NCBI GenBank assembly: GCA_910583615.1 | Contig: CAJTXP010000006.1 | Span: 68,421 to 132,420, forward strand | DNA length: 64,000 bases | Direction: 5' to 3' | Source of the DNA: an uncultured Lachnospiraceae bacterium | Lineage (GTDB): Bacteria > Bacillota > Clostridia > Lachnospirales > Lachnospiraceae | Shown here: in pieces, positions 7,683 to 14,964 of the stretch | Numbering within the stretch: the first letter of the stretch is position 1 | Layout: the number at the start of each line of letters is the position of its first letter | Position numbers and translations under genes: made by a program | The notes under the pieces: model-generated | Seen by the model: the letters and a program-made list of their open reading frames with translations, nothing else | Database searches by the model: none | What the model was told of the DNA's origin: nothing

Positions 7683-8459
7683 ATGAAAGAAGTTGAAAAC
7701 ACGAATGGGATGCCAGTTACAACGGATATTCCCATGCTGCGGGATAAGACAATTTATAAATTATATTTGACTAAAAAAGATAAGATTTATAACAAAAGTG
7801 AAATTAAAGTTGTTTCTGCAATATGTAAAGTAAATTTTATCGAGGCAGAAAATATGCTGAGCAATCCGGTTGTTCTTATTGCAGAGGGAAATGCATATGA
7901 AGCAGGGGAAAACAAAGTTATGTTTATGATTAATTATAGAGTTGTAGATGATTTTGAGGAATTAAAAAATATGAGTTCAAAAGATTTTGACAGTGAATGG
8001 AATCAGATTACAGGTTTTTTTCAAATGTGCTTTGGCGAACATGAAGAAGGCTGTTACTATCATGAAAACCCATTACGGGCAGATGAATTCGGTGAAGAAC
8101 TGCTGGATTACTGGTTTGATCAATTATTATGCACAATAGAATTATTAGAAAAAACTGATTATGTTGCTTTCCGGGAAATCGAAACAGTGAAGAGATGGTT
8201 GGAATTTAAGCGGGATGGAGAGACTGTAACTATTAATGTGGTATTGAATTCTTCTGAAAAAGCTTTACTGATTACCAAACCATTTCATGAATTTCTATAT
8301 GTTGAACCAGAGAACTTTGCATGTACATGGGATGAACTGAAAAAGAATGTTATAAAACAAACAGGACGTTTTTTCAATGAGTTGCGGCAGTTAAATCCTC
8401 AGCTTATGGAAAGTGAAAAAATATCAGGTCTTTTGAAAAAATACCAGAAATTGCTGTGA
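7683..8459 (+). CDS. Hypothetical protein, 258 residues, candidate immunity protein
   Basis: The largest gene of the array, starting at ATG 7683 with GAGGAG shortly upstream. The N-terminal part (LYLTKKDKIYNKSEIKVVSA, then NPVVLIAEGNAYEA) suggests a small alpha/beta module; the second half contains DYWFDQLLCTIELLEKTDYV and WLEFKRDGETVTINVVL, a helix followed by strands as in several immunity families. No signal peptide or membrane helix. It may be a two-domain protein. I do not recognise an exact family. AT content is well above the flanking housekeeping genes, a sign of transfer. Confidence 0.6.
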   Translation: MKEVENTNGMPVTTDIPMLRDKTIYKLYLTKKDKIYNKSEIKVVSAICKVNFIEAENMLSNPVVLIAEGNAYEAGENKVMFMINYRVVDDFEELKNMSSKDFDSEWNQITGFFQMCFGEHEEGCYYHENPLRADEFGEELLDYWFDQLLCTIELLEKTDYVAFREIETVKRWLEFKRDGETVTINVVLNSSEKALLITKPFHEFLYVEPENFACTWDELKKNVIKQTGRFFNELRQLNPQLMESEKISGLLKKYQKLL

Positions 8460-8550
8460 AACATAACCATTCAGACAGTCCGGACAGAAACGACTGTTTG
8501 GATGCCGGCATACGATTAAAAATCAGCCGTTATCTTATTGAATCCGCATT

Positions 8551-8679
8551 TCCACTGTGGATGAGAACGGGGACACGGATTTTGGAGGAAACAACCTGGC
8601 TTATTGCATCATGCAGTTCTTAAAGACTGCTATCGCGCAGAGCGGATGTTCCATATTATCCTCGATTAGAATGGAGTGA
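8551..8679 (+). pseudogene. GC-richer coding scrap between array genes
   Basis: An open frame reading VDENGDTDFGGNNLAYCIMQ and onward to TGA 8677. Protein-like, without a start site, richer in GC than the genes on either side. The stretch 8460-8719 otherwise holds no gene that I can support. Parent family unknown. Confidence 0.35.
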
Positions 8680-8719
8680 AAATTAAGTGTTTTATGTAAA
8701 ATAAAGGAGATTTTATATT

Positions 8720-9106
8720 ATGGATATGAAAAAGGAATATTCCAACAGATTTATGTATAACAAAGACGAATACAATTTATTGATTTGCTGGTTTCGGTAT
8801 ATGCTGGAGGGCGATTTCATGAAGAGGCTCTCTATGATGAGTGAGGATATGAGTGCATCAACAGAACATATCGGATATATATTTGCGAGTAGCTGCGATG
8901 AAGAAGATATGGAAAATGGAGCCTGTTTTGAAGAGGGTGTATTATTCTTTTTTGGAAATGATAAATATGATGAAATAATAGTGGACTATAATATCTTTTA
9001 TAATTCTTTAAAATTGGCGTGTAATATTTATATGGAATCATATCCAAATAAAAAAGACATTATTAATTCAAAATTAAAAATAATTAAAGAAAGGTATAAC
9101 ATATAG
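8720..9106 (+). CDS. CdiI-like immunity protein (tentative)
   Basis: A 128-residue acidic protein starting at ATG 8720 (a second ATG at 8726), with AAAGGAG upstream. The C-terminal half, EEGVLFFFGNDKYDEIIVDY then LACNIYMESYPNKKDIINSK, resembles the contact-dependent-inhibition immunity family annotated as ribonuclease toxin immunity protein CdiI in Firmicutes; this is a memory-based family guess. It would bind and block a cognate nuclease toxin in the cytoplasm. No toxin gene is adjacent, so it would be an orphan immunity gene. Confidence 0.55.
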   Translation: MDMKKEYSNRFMYNKDEYNLLICWFRYMLEGDFMKRLSMMSEDMSASTEHIGYIFASSCDEEDMENGACFEEGVLFFFGNDKYDEIIVDYNIFYNSLKLACNIYMESYPNKKDIINSKLKIIKERYNI

Positions 9107-9149
9107 GAACTTTAAATATAAGATAGTGTATTTTTAAAAAGTTTAAATC

Positions 9150-9281
9150 AGTCCGGACGCCCATGTCCTGTTGGATGATCTGGAGGAGCATGAAATGTCC
9201 GCGATCCATACAGGCGATCTCCGGGAAGCTCATGCGCTGCATTTAAAATTAAAGAACAACCGGGAGAAATTTTGTTTATGA
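9150..9281 (+). pseudogene. GC-richer C-terminal coding scrap coupled to the next array gene
   Basis: A frame reading AHVLLDDLEEHEMSAIHTGD and LREAHALHLKLKNNREKFCL to TGA 9279. The stop overlaps the following ATG (ATGA, 4-nt overlap), again the geometry of a carrier protein followed by its partner. Composition and style are those of the GC-richer core genome, unlike the AT-rich gene behind it. No start site is present. Confidence 0.45.
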
Positions 9282-9832
9282 AGATTAAATGTTTAAAAGA
9301 TGTTCACAGGGGATGTTCCTTAAAAGCAAATAAAATATACGAAGCCAGACAGGGACAAAAAGGGTGGTACGCAGTAGTTGATGAAAGCGGTGAATCTTAT
9401 GCGTACCCTCCGCATCTTTTTGAAGTGGTTGAAGATGATTTAATAAATTATTGTAAGAAGCATAAAGATGAATATGAACTTAAATTTATAAAACAGTCCT
9501 CTAATCACCAGCATATTTTAAGTATATGGGAATGTTATTTTAATGATATTATGAATTTGTTTAAACCGAAAAATTTGGTCTGGAGGGGACTGGCTGCAAT
9601 TTACCATAATAAGACGGGGTGGTATGAGAATGAGTTTTGGAAAATTCCCTGTGTTAAGGATGCGTTAAGAGAGTTTGGATCTTTAGATGAAAGAGAGCTA
9701 AAGCTTGATGGTTCAGGAATAGTATTAGGACAAATATGTGAGTTTTTGGAAAGAGCAGCAGAAGGAAATGAAGAAGTTTGGATATCGTTGGAAACAGGTA
9801 TTGACAGAGCAATTGGGCAAGCATGGTATTAA
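9278..9832 (+). CDS. Hypothetical protein, 184 residues, candidate immunity protein
   Basis: Starts at ATG 9278 with GGGAG upstream; a TTG at 9272 is an alternative. The N-terminal ~55 residues (KCLKDVHRGCSLKANKIYEA, then SYAYPPHLFEVVE) look like an SH3-like barrel. The remainder is helical and Trp-rich (HILSIWECYFNDIMNLFKPK, WRGLAAIYHN) and resembles small immunity domains without matching one I can name. No export signal. Its stop is 2 nt before the next probable start, so the two genes form a tight pair. Confidence 0.55.
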   Translation: MKIKCLKDVHRGCSLKANKIYEARQGQKGWYAVVDESGESYAYPPHLFEVVEDDLINYCKKHKDEYELKFIKQSSNHQHILSIWECYFNDIMNLFKPKNLVWRGLAAIYHNKTGWYENEFWKIPCVKDALREFGSLDERELKLDGSGIVLGQICEFLERAAEGNEEVWISLETGIDRAIGQAWY

Positions 9833-9834
9833 AT

Positions 9835-10365
9835 ATGGATATTAACAAAGAAATGTATATATGGGTGGATACGGTTTTCCAAAAAACTAAAAAAGAAGGT
9901 ATTGTATTTGATGGAAACTCATTTGATAATGAAATGGGATTTGGCTTTGAGAAAAGATGTTATGAGGGAGAATTTATACAACTGTCCCAAAATGGATCAG
10001 TGAGAAATTTTGGAAAAGTAAGCATGATACATTATTCGCGGTTTGGACTAAAATGGATTGTAAACATCGATAATTTTACTATCAAACTGCCTTTCTTATT
10101 AACAGGAAATTTAGCTGTGAATCATGTTTACAGCGGTGAAATTCAAATGATACTTACTAATAACGCAAAGAAAAAAACAGAAAAATACTCGGATACTGAT
10201 TTTGCAGTTATATCTGAAAATTGTATTGCAAATTTATCTATTCATGAAAGCTCTGTCTTTATGGATATTTTTACAGATAAAATAAATTTTAAATTTGCAG
10301 ATCTGTCAAAAGAGCATTTTTGCTTTGAAGGATATGATGACTGTATAGGAAAAATTAACATATGA
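9835..10365 (+). CDS. Hypothetical protein, 176 residues, candidate immunity protein
   Basis: Probable start ATG 9835; ATG 9823 in the same frame would overlap the upstream gene by 10 bp, and neither has a clear ribosome binding site. The protein is beta-strand rich with many aromatic residues (MGFGFEKRCYEGEFIQLSQN, WIVNIDNFTIKLPFLL) and no signal peptide. Family unknown. It is the last long gene of the AT-rich array and precedes the spike-like pseudogene. Confidence 0.5.
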   Translation: MDINKEMYIWVDTVFQKTKKEGIVFDGNSFDNEMGFGFEKRCYEGEFIQLSQNGSVRNFGKVSMIHYSRFGLKWIVNIDNFTIKLPFLLTGNLAVNHVYSGEIQMILTNNAKKKTEKYSDTDFAVISENCIANLSIHESSVFMDIFTDKINFKFADLSKEHFCFEGYDDCIGKINI

Positions 10366-10380
10366 CTTTTATAAAGTGAA

Positions 10381-10636
10381 CAATAAGCTGGACATCGACA
10401 GCGGAAGAACCGGACAGCCCTGTTATCCATGGACCTGAGTTCCGACTACGGGGAATCTAATGTACATGATGCCGCAGGCAGGGATCCGCGTCTCCCTGTA
10501 TTTCAAAGGAGACGAAGAAGAGAGCGCCATAGCGGTGAACTGCATCCGGAGCGGAAAAGGATGTAAAGAAGTCGATCCTCTGGACAACTGCTCTAATGGA
10601 GAAATGCATGCCAACTGGTATATCACATATTATTGA
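10381..10636 (+). pseudogene. Remnant of a contractile-injection spike/hub (VgrG/Pvc8-like) gene, frameshifted
   Basis: Two adjoining frames read SMDLSSDYGESN (from 10420) and then YMMPQAGIRVSLYF with GDEEESAIAVNCIRS (from 10460 to TGA 10634), so a single frameshift near 10459 splits one coding unit. The pattern of a Ser-rich turn, M-P-x-x-G-x-x-V-x-L-Y-F and an A-I-x-V-N strand resembles the gp27/gp5-like end of Firmicutes spike proteins annotated as contractile injection system protein VgrG/Pvc8 family. It has no start and is GC-richer than its neighbours. The family call is from pattern memory. Confidence 0.45.
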
Positions 10637-10646
10637 GGTAGATAAA

Positions 10647-10706
10647 ATGTTGACAAAGAAAGAAATAAAAGAAATTGCCGGAAAATATGCTGTCGCGTTA
10701 AAATGA
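10647..10706 (+). pseudogene. Tiny truncated ORF (19 residues) with a ribosome binding site
   Basis: ATG 10647 with GAGGT upstream, encoding MLTKKEIKEIAGKYAVALK then TGA. It looks like the amino end of a deleted small gene. The bases from 10707 to 10755 hold only another short scrap. Confidence 0.35.
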
Positions 10707-10755
10707 TATGCGCCCTTCCGCCGTGGAACACGGGTTTGGGGAGTAACTGTCGGAT

Positions 10756-10944
10756 ATGAAAAAAATTACGGATGAAGAAAAACAGATTTTGTATATGGTG
10801 GCAGAGCAATATCAGGAAATGGGGACAATAACCAATGCCTGTCCACGCTGCGGAGGGAAATTGATATATTCTGGAAACGATATATCTTATCGTATAATGT
10901 GTGAGAATGAATGCGGAATAGTTTTCAGTGTTCGGGGAATCTGA
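10756..10944 (+). CDS. Small zinc-ribbon protein (array paralogue 2)
   Basis: 62 residues from ATG 10756, with GGGGAG upstream at slightly long spacing. A helical N-terminus (ITDEEKQILYMVAEQYQEMG) is followed by CPRCGGKLIYS and CENECGIVFSVRG, a compact four-Cys zinc site. It resembles the protein at 7198-7443. It is the last gene before the right-hand array terminator. Function unknown. Confidence 0.6.
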   Translation: MKKITDEEKQILYMVAEQYQEMGTITNACPRCGGKLIYSGNDISYRIMCENECGIVFSVRGI

Positions 10945-10949
10945 AATAA

Positions 10950-10998
10950 AACCGCTTCTTCCGCTGCACGTTTTGAACAGTGCCGGGGAGAAGCGGTT
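10950..10998. terminator. Bidirectional terminator between the array and pyrG
   Basis: Stem AACCGCTTCT/AGAAGCGGTT with an inner imperfect stem, T-rich on both outer sides. It serves the array (+) and pyrG (-), and its outer bases match the terminator at 6053-6103. Confidence 0.8.
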
Positions 10999-11030
10999 AT
11001 TTGTCTGACTGATTTTTACTGTGTTTTCTA

Positions 11031-12641
11031 TTACTCCGGAGTCTGCGCCTTCAGCGCTGCTTCCACAAATCCCTTAAACAATGGATGAGGCCGGTTGGGC
11101 CTTGACTTCAGCTCCGGATGCGCCTGCGTGGCAAGGAAGAAGGGGTGGTCCTTCAGCTCGATCATTTCCACGATCCGTCCGTCCGGAGACAGTCCGGACA
11201 GGGTCAGTCCATGTCCGGTCAGGGCGGAGCGGTAGTCGTTGTTGACCTCATAGCGGTGGCGGTGGCGTTCTTCGATCTGTTCATTTCCGTACAGCGCATA
11301 TGCCTTCGTATCCTTATTCAGCACGCAGGGACAGGAACCCAGACGCAGTGTTCCGCCGATGTCCTCCACGCCGTTCTGGTCCGGCATGAGGGCGATGACC
11401 GGGTAGGGAGTATTGGGATTCAACTCCATGCTGTGGGCGTCCTCCAGACCGGCCACATGGCGCGCATACTCCACGATGGCAAGCTGCATGCCGAGGCACA
11501 GGCCCAGAAACGGGATCCGATGTTCTCTTGCATAGCGGATGGCGGTGATCTTGCCGTCTATGCCCCGGTCGCCGAAGCCGCCGGGCACCAGGATGCCGGT
11601 GACATCTCCGAGCATTTCCGCCGCATTCTCTTCCGTGATGAGTTCAGAATCGATCCATTTGATATTTACGACGGCCCGGTTGTCGATGCCGCCGTGCTTC
11701 AGCGCTTCCACGACGGAAATATAGGCGTCATGGAGCTGGATGTATTTTCCAACCAGCGCAATATTGACTTCCGTTACCGGGTGGCGGAGCTTGTTGACCA
11801 TCTCGGTCCAGTCGGTCAGGTCCGGTTCCGGACAGGGAAGACGCAGGCATTCGCACGCCACCTGTGCCAGATGCTCCTCTTCCATGGCCAGGGGAGCTTC
11901 ATACAGATATTCCACGTCCAGGTTCTGCAGTACGTTGTTCTTCGGCACGTTGCAGAACAGGGCAATCTTGTCTTTAATGCCCTTTTCCAGCGGAAGCTCC
12001 GTGCGGCAGACGATGATATCCGGCTGGATTCCCATGCCCTGCAGCTCCTTGACGGACGCCTGGGTGGGTTTGGTTTTCATCTCTCCGGAAGCTTTCAGAT
12101 AAGGAATCAGAGTCACATGGATGATGATGGCGTTGTCGTGCCCCACCTCATGCTGGAACTGCCGGATTGCCTCCAGGAAAGGCTGGCTTTCAATGTCGCC
12201 CACTGTGCCGCCGGTTTCGATGATGGCAATATGCATGTCCTCAGAGGTGTAATTCCGATAGAACCGGCTCTTAATCTCATTGGTAATGTGAGGAATGACC
12301 TGTACAGTCCCGCCGCCGTAATCGCCCCGGCGCTCCTTCTGCAGGACGGACCAGTAGACCTTGCCGGTGGTGACGTTGGAATTCTTGTCCAGACTCTCGT
12401 CAATAAAACGCTCGTAATGTCCCAGATCCAGGTCGGTCTCAGCCCCGTCGTCGGTGACGAACACTTCACCATGCTGAACCGGGTTCATGGTTCCGGGGTC
12501 GATGTTGATGTACGGGTCGAATTTCTGCATGGTGACCCTGTAGCCCCGCGCCTTCAAAAGGCGTCCCAGCGAGGCGGCAGTGATCCCTTTCCCCAGACCG
12601 GACACAACTCCTCCTGTAACAAATACGTATTTGACTGGCAT
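11031..12641 (-). CDS. pyrG: CTP synthase
   Basis: A 536-residue enzyme that aminates UTP to CTP using glutamine and ATP. The N-terminal synthetase domain begins KYVFVTGGVVSGLGKGITAA (ATP-binding) and includes QKFDPYINIDPGTMNP; the C-terminal class I glutamine amidotransferase domain has the nucleophile in LGLCLGMQ and the His-Glu pair in AQAHPE/F-type context near the end (THAHPELKSRP equivalent, here QAHPELKSRP). Length is typical. The start at 12641 has AGGAGG upstream; the frame extends to 12707 but that part lies in the promoter. It is a single-gene transcript ending at the 10950-10998 hairpin. Confidence 0.97.
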   Translation of the reverse strand: MPVKYVFVTGGVVSGLGKGITAASLGRLLKARGYRVTMQKFDPYINIDPGTMNPVQHGEVFVTDDGAETDLDLGHYERFIDESLDKNSNVTTGKVYWSVLQKERRGDYGGGTVQVIPHITNEIKSRFYRNYTSEDMHIAIIETGGTVGDIESQPFLEAIRQFQHEVGHDNAIIIHVTLIPYLKASGEMKTKPTQASVKELQGMGIQPDIIVCRTELPLEKGIKDKIALFCNVPKNNVLQNLDVEYLYEAPLAMEEEHLAQVACECLRLPCPEPDLTDWTEMVNKLRHPVTEVNIALVGKYIQLHDAYISVVEALKHGGIDNRAVVNIKWIDSELITEENAAEMLGDVTGILVPGGFGDRGIDGKITAIRYAREHRIPFLGLCLGMQLAIVEYARHVAGLEDAHSMELNPNTPYPVIALMPDQNGVEDIGGTLRLGSCPCVLNKDTKAYALYGNEQIEERHRHRYEVNNDYRSALTGHGLTLSGLSPDGRIVEMIELKDHPFFLATQAHPELKSRPNRPHPLFKGFVEAALKAQTPE

Positions 12642-12705
12642 ATGATTTGATTCCTCCTGAACTGTCTGTGTGAAAATGTTAGGCTCAAAAATAAAAACTC
12701 TTTTC

Positions 12706-12734
12706 ATTATAGCTTATCCGCCGGAAAAAATCCA
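12706..12734 (-). promoter_or_regulatory. Probable pyrG promoter
   Basis: On the minus strand: TGGATT (12734-12729), 17-nt spacer, TATAAT (12711-12706), about 65 bp before the pyrG start. The -10 is perfect, the -35 weak. No pyrimidine attenuator hairpin was evident in the short leader. Confidence 0.6.
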
Positions 12735-12773
12735 CCTGTTTTCTCTTCTCAAAGGTAAAATTCTTTTTTATGT

Positions 12774-12850
12774 GTTACTTTTTACGGTGGTTGTGGCCTG
12801 CGCCCTGGACCTCTGTGATCTGCAGCGCTGTGTGGACTGGAACAGACGGA
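12774..12850 (+). mobile_element. MITE-like element, copy B (one arm only)
   Basis: A 77-bp match to one arm of copy A: GTTACTTTTTACGG, then CCTGCGCCCTGGACCTCTGTG-like core and CTGCAGCGCTGTGTGGACTGG. The second arm and the right terminal repeat are missing, and no target duplication can be found, so it is a decayed half element. It sits about 50 bp upstream of the ftsH promoter in the pyrG-ftsH divergent region. Confidence 0.75.
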
Positions 12851-12898
12851 ATTTATATTTATTTTAGAAAAGGGCTGAAAAATTTCTCACAAGGTGTA

Positions 12899-12927
12899 TT
12901 GATTTTAAAATGAAGGTTCACTATAAT
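12899..12927 (+). promoter_or_regulatory. Sigma-A promoter of ftsH
   Basis: TTGATT (12899-12904), 17-nt spacer, TATAAT (12922-12927), 29 bp before the ftsH ATG. The remaining bases of the 315-bp gap between pyrG and ftsH are the pyrG promoter and the half element. Confidence 0.8.
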
Positions 12928-12956
12928 AGGAAGTGCTATGCGCAAGGAGGAGAAAG

Positions 12957-14852
12957 ATGAATGACAAAAATACTCCATCAGGATCTGGAGATAACAATCA
13001 AAAAGGACCAAAGAACCGTCAAAGTATTGTCATATTTATAGTTTTTATGCTGGCGAGTTTCCTGGCGCTGAACTTCATACAGAATTTCATGAAGGATGCA
13101 GGCTCAAAGGAGATCGGTTATAACGAATTTATTGAGATGCTTGAGGAGGATAAGGTAGAAAAAGTCGAAGATACCGGCCTTACCTGGGAGATCACTCCAA
13201 GAACCCAGCCGATGGAAAATGCGGAGATTACTTATTATACAGGAAAGATGGATGATGAGGCTCTTCTGCCCCTTTTGAAGGAGAAGGGCGTGGAGATCAC
13301 ACCATACATCCAGGATACTTTTTCCACACTGGTCTGGCAGGTGGTGTGGAGCCTGCTTCCGCTGCTTTTAATCTGGGTGGCATTTGGCTACCTGATGCGC
13401 CGGATGGGCGGCGGCGGAATGATGGGCGTGGGAAAGAGCAAGGCGAAGGTCTATATTGAGAAGGAGACCGGCGTGACTTTTAAGGATGTGGCAGGCCAGG
13501 AGGAGGCGAAAGAGTCTCTCGTGGAAGTGGTGGATTTTCTGCATAATCCGGAACGCTATGCGGAGATTGGGGCAAAACTTCCCAAAGGTGCGCTTCTGGT
13601 GGGACCGCCCGGTACCGGCAAGACGCTGCTGGCGAAGGCGGTGGCGGGAGAGGCCCATGTGCCTTTCTTCTCTCTGTCCGGTTCTGATTTTGTGGAAATG
13701 TTCGTGGGTGTGGGCGCGTCCCGTGTCCGCGACCTGTTTGACGAGGCGAAGAAGAACGCTCCCTGTATCATTTTTATTGATGAGATCGATGCCATCGGCA
13801 AAAGCCGGGATTCCAAACTGGGAGGAAATGACGAGCGGGAACAGACGCTGAACCAGCTTCTGGCAGAAATGGACGGTTTTGAGAGCAACAAGGCGTGTCT
13901 TGTGCTGGCTGCGACCAATCGTCCGGAGATCCTGGATCAGGCGCTTCTGCGTCCGGGCCGCTTTGACCGGCGCATCATCGTAGAACGTCCGGACCTGAAA
14001 GGCCGTGTGGATGTGCTGAAGGTACATGCCAAGAATGTGCGGCTGGATGAGACGGTGGATCTGGAAGCCATCGCGCTTGCCACCAGCGGCGCAGTCGGGT
14101 CAGATCTTGCCAATATGATCAACGAGGCGGCGATTCTTGCGGTGAAGAACGGCAGACAGGCAGTGTCGCAGAAGGATCTGTTTGAAGCAGTGGAAGTGGT
14201 TCTGATGGGCAAAGAGAAGAAGGACCGGATTCTCAGCGCGGAAGAGCGTAAGATCGTTTCCTATCATGAGGTGGGGCATGCGCTGGTCAGTGCGCTTCAG
14301 AAGGATTCCGAACCGGTGCAGAAGATCACGATCGTTCCCCGTACCATGGGGGCGCTGGGTTATGTCATGCATGTGCCGGAGGAAGAGAAATATCTGAATA
14401 CGAAAAAAGAGATCGAAGCCATGCTGGTGGGCTATCTGGGCGGGCGTGCGGCAGAAGAACTGGTGTTCGAGACAGTGACGACCGGCGCGGCCAATGATAT
14501 CCAGCAGGCCACCAAGATTGCCCGGGCCATGGTGACCCAGTACGGCATGTCCGAAAAATTCGGCCTGATGGGACTGGAGTCCAAAGAGAGCCTGTACCTG
14601 AACAACGGAACGGTTCTGAACTGCAGTGATGAAACGGCGGCAGACGTGGACAGCGAGGTCATGCGGATCCTGAAGGAATCCTATGCAGAGGCGAAGCGGC
14701 TTCTGTCGGAGAACCGGGACTGTCTGGATAAGATTGCGGAGTTCCTGATTGAGAAAGAGACCATTACAGGCAAGGAATTCATGGAAATTTTTCATAAGGT
14801 AAAAGCGGAAGAGGATGGATACCAGCAGGAAGAGCTGATATTTGCAGAATAA
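12957..14852 (+). CDS. ftsH: ATP-dependent zinc metalloprotease FtsH
   Basis: A 631-residue membrane-anchored AAA+ protease that degrades misfolded membrane proteins and short-lived regulators. An N-terminal transmembrane helix (about residues 20-40), an extracytoplasmic domain, and a second helix near 125-145 precede the AAA domain with Walker A GPPGTGKT (about 215), Walker B CIIFIDEIDAIG and the SRH arginines. The zinc protease site is HEVGH near residue 436. A C-terminal acidic tail follows. ATG 12957 is chosen over an upstream in-frame codon because AAGGAGG lies 6 nt before it. Length is near the usual 610-650. Confidence 0.97.
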   Translation: MNDKNTPSGSGDNNQKGPKNRQSIVIFIVFMLASFLALNFIQNFMKDAGSKEIGYNEFIEMLEEDKVEKVEDTGLTWEITPRTQPMENAEITYYTGKMDDEALLPLLKEKGVEITPYIQDTFSTLVWQVVWSLLPLLLIWVAFGYLMRRMGGGGMMGVGKSKAKVYIEKETGVTFKDVAGQEEAKESLVEVVDFLHNPERYAEIGAKLPKGALLVGPPGTGKTLLAKAVAGEAHVPFFSLSGSDFVEMFVGVGASRVRDLFDEAKKNAPCIIFIDEIDAIGKSRDSKLGGNDEREQTLNQLLAEMDGFESNKACLVLAATNRPEILDQALLRPGRFDRRIIVERPDLKGRVDVLKVHAKNVRLDETVDLEAIALATSGAVGSDLANMINEAAILAVKNGRQAVSQKDLFEAVEVVLMGKEKKDRILSAEERKIVSYHEVGHALVSALQKDSEPVQKITIVPRTMGALGYVMHVPEEEKYLNTKKEIEAMLVGYLGGRAAEELVFETVTTGAANDIQQATKIARAMVTQYGMSEKFGLMGLESKESLYLNNGTVLNCSDETAADVDSEVMRILKESYAEAKRLLSENRDCLDKIAEFLIEKETITGKEFMEIFHKVKAEEDGYQQEELIFAE

Positions 14853-14863
14853 AACAGAAGGAC

Positions 14864-14929
14864 CTGCCGCAGGACGCGGTTGCCAGCGCAATGTTGTTTT
14901 ATGCGGCTGTCAGCTGTATTCTGCGGCAG
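14864..14929. terminator. Hairpin between ftsH and uvrC
   Basis: Outer 9-bp perfect stem CTGCCGCAG/CTGCGGCAG with an inner GCGCA/TGCGC-type stem. It lacks a T tract, so it may be an mRNA-stabilising or processing hairpin rather than a terminator. Confidence 0.45.
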
Positions 14930-14964
14930 ACTCTGGTTATGGATGAAAAAAGGGAGGATGGGAT

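Noticed and set aside
11118..12650. 510-codon frame antisense to pyrG
   Set aside because: Opposite strand of a well-identified CTP synthase; composition is that of a shadow frame.
12642..12705. Pyrimidine attenuator ahead of pyrG
   Set aside because: No hairpin and T tract could be found in the short leader.
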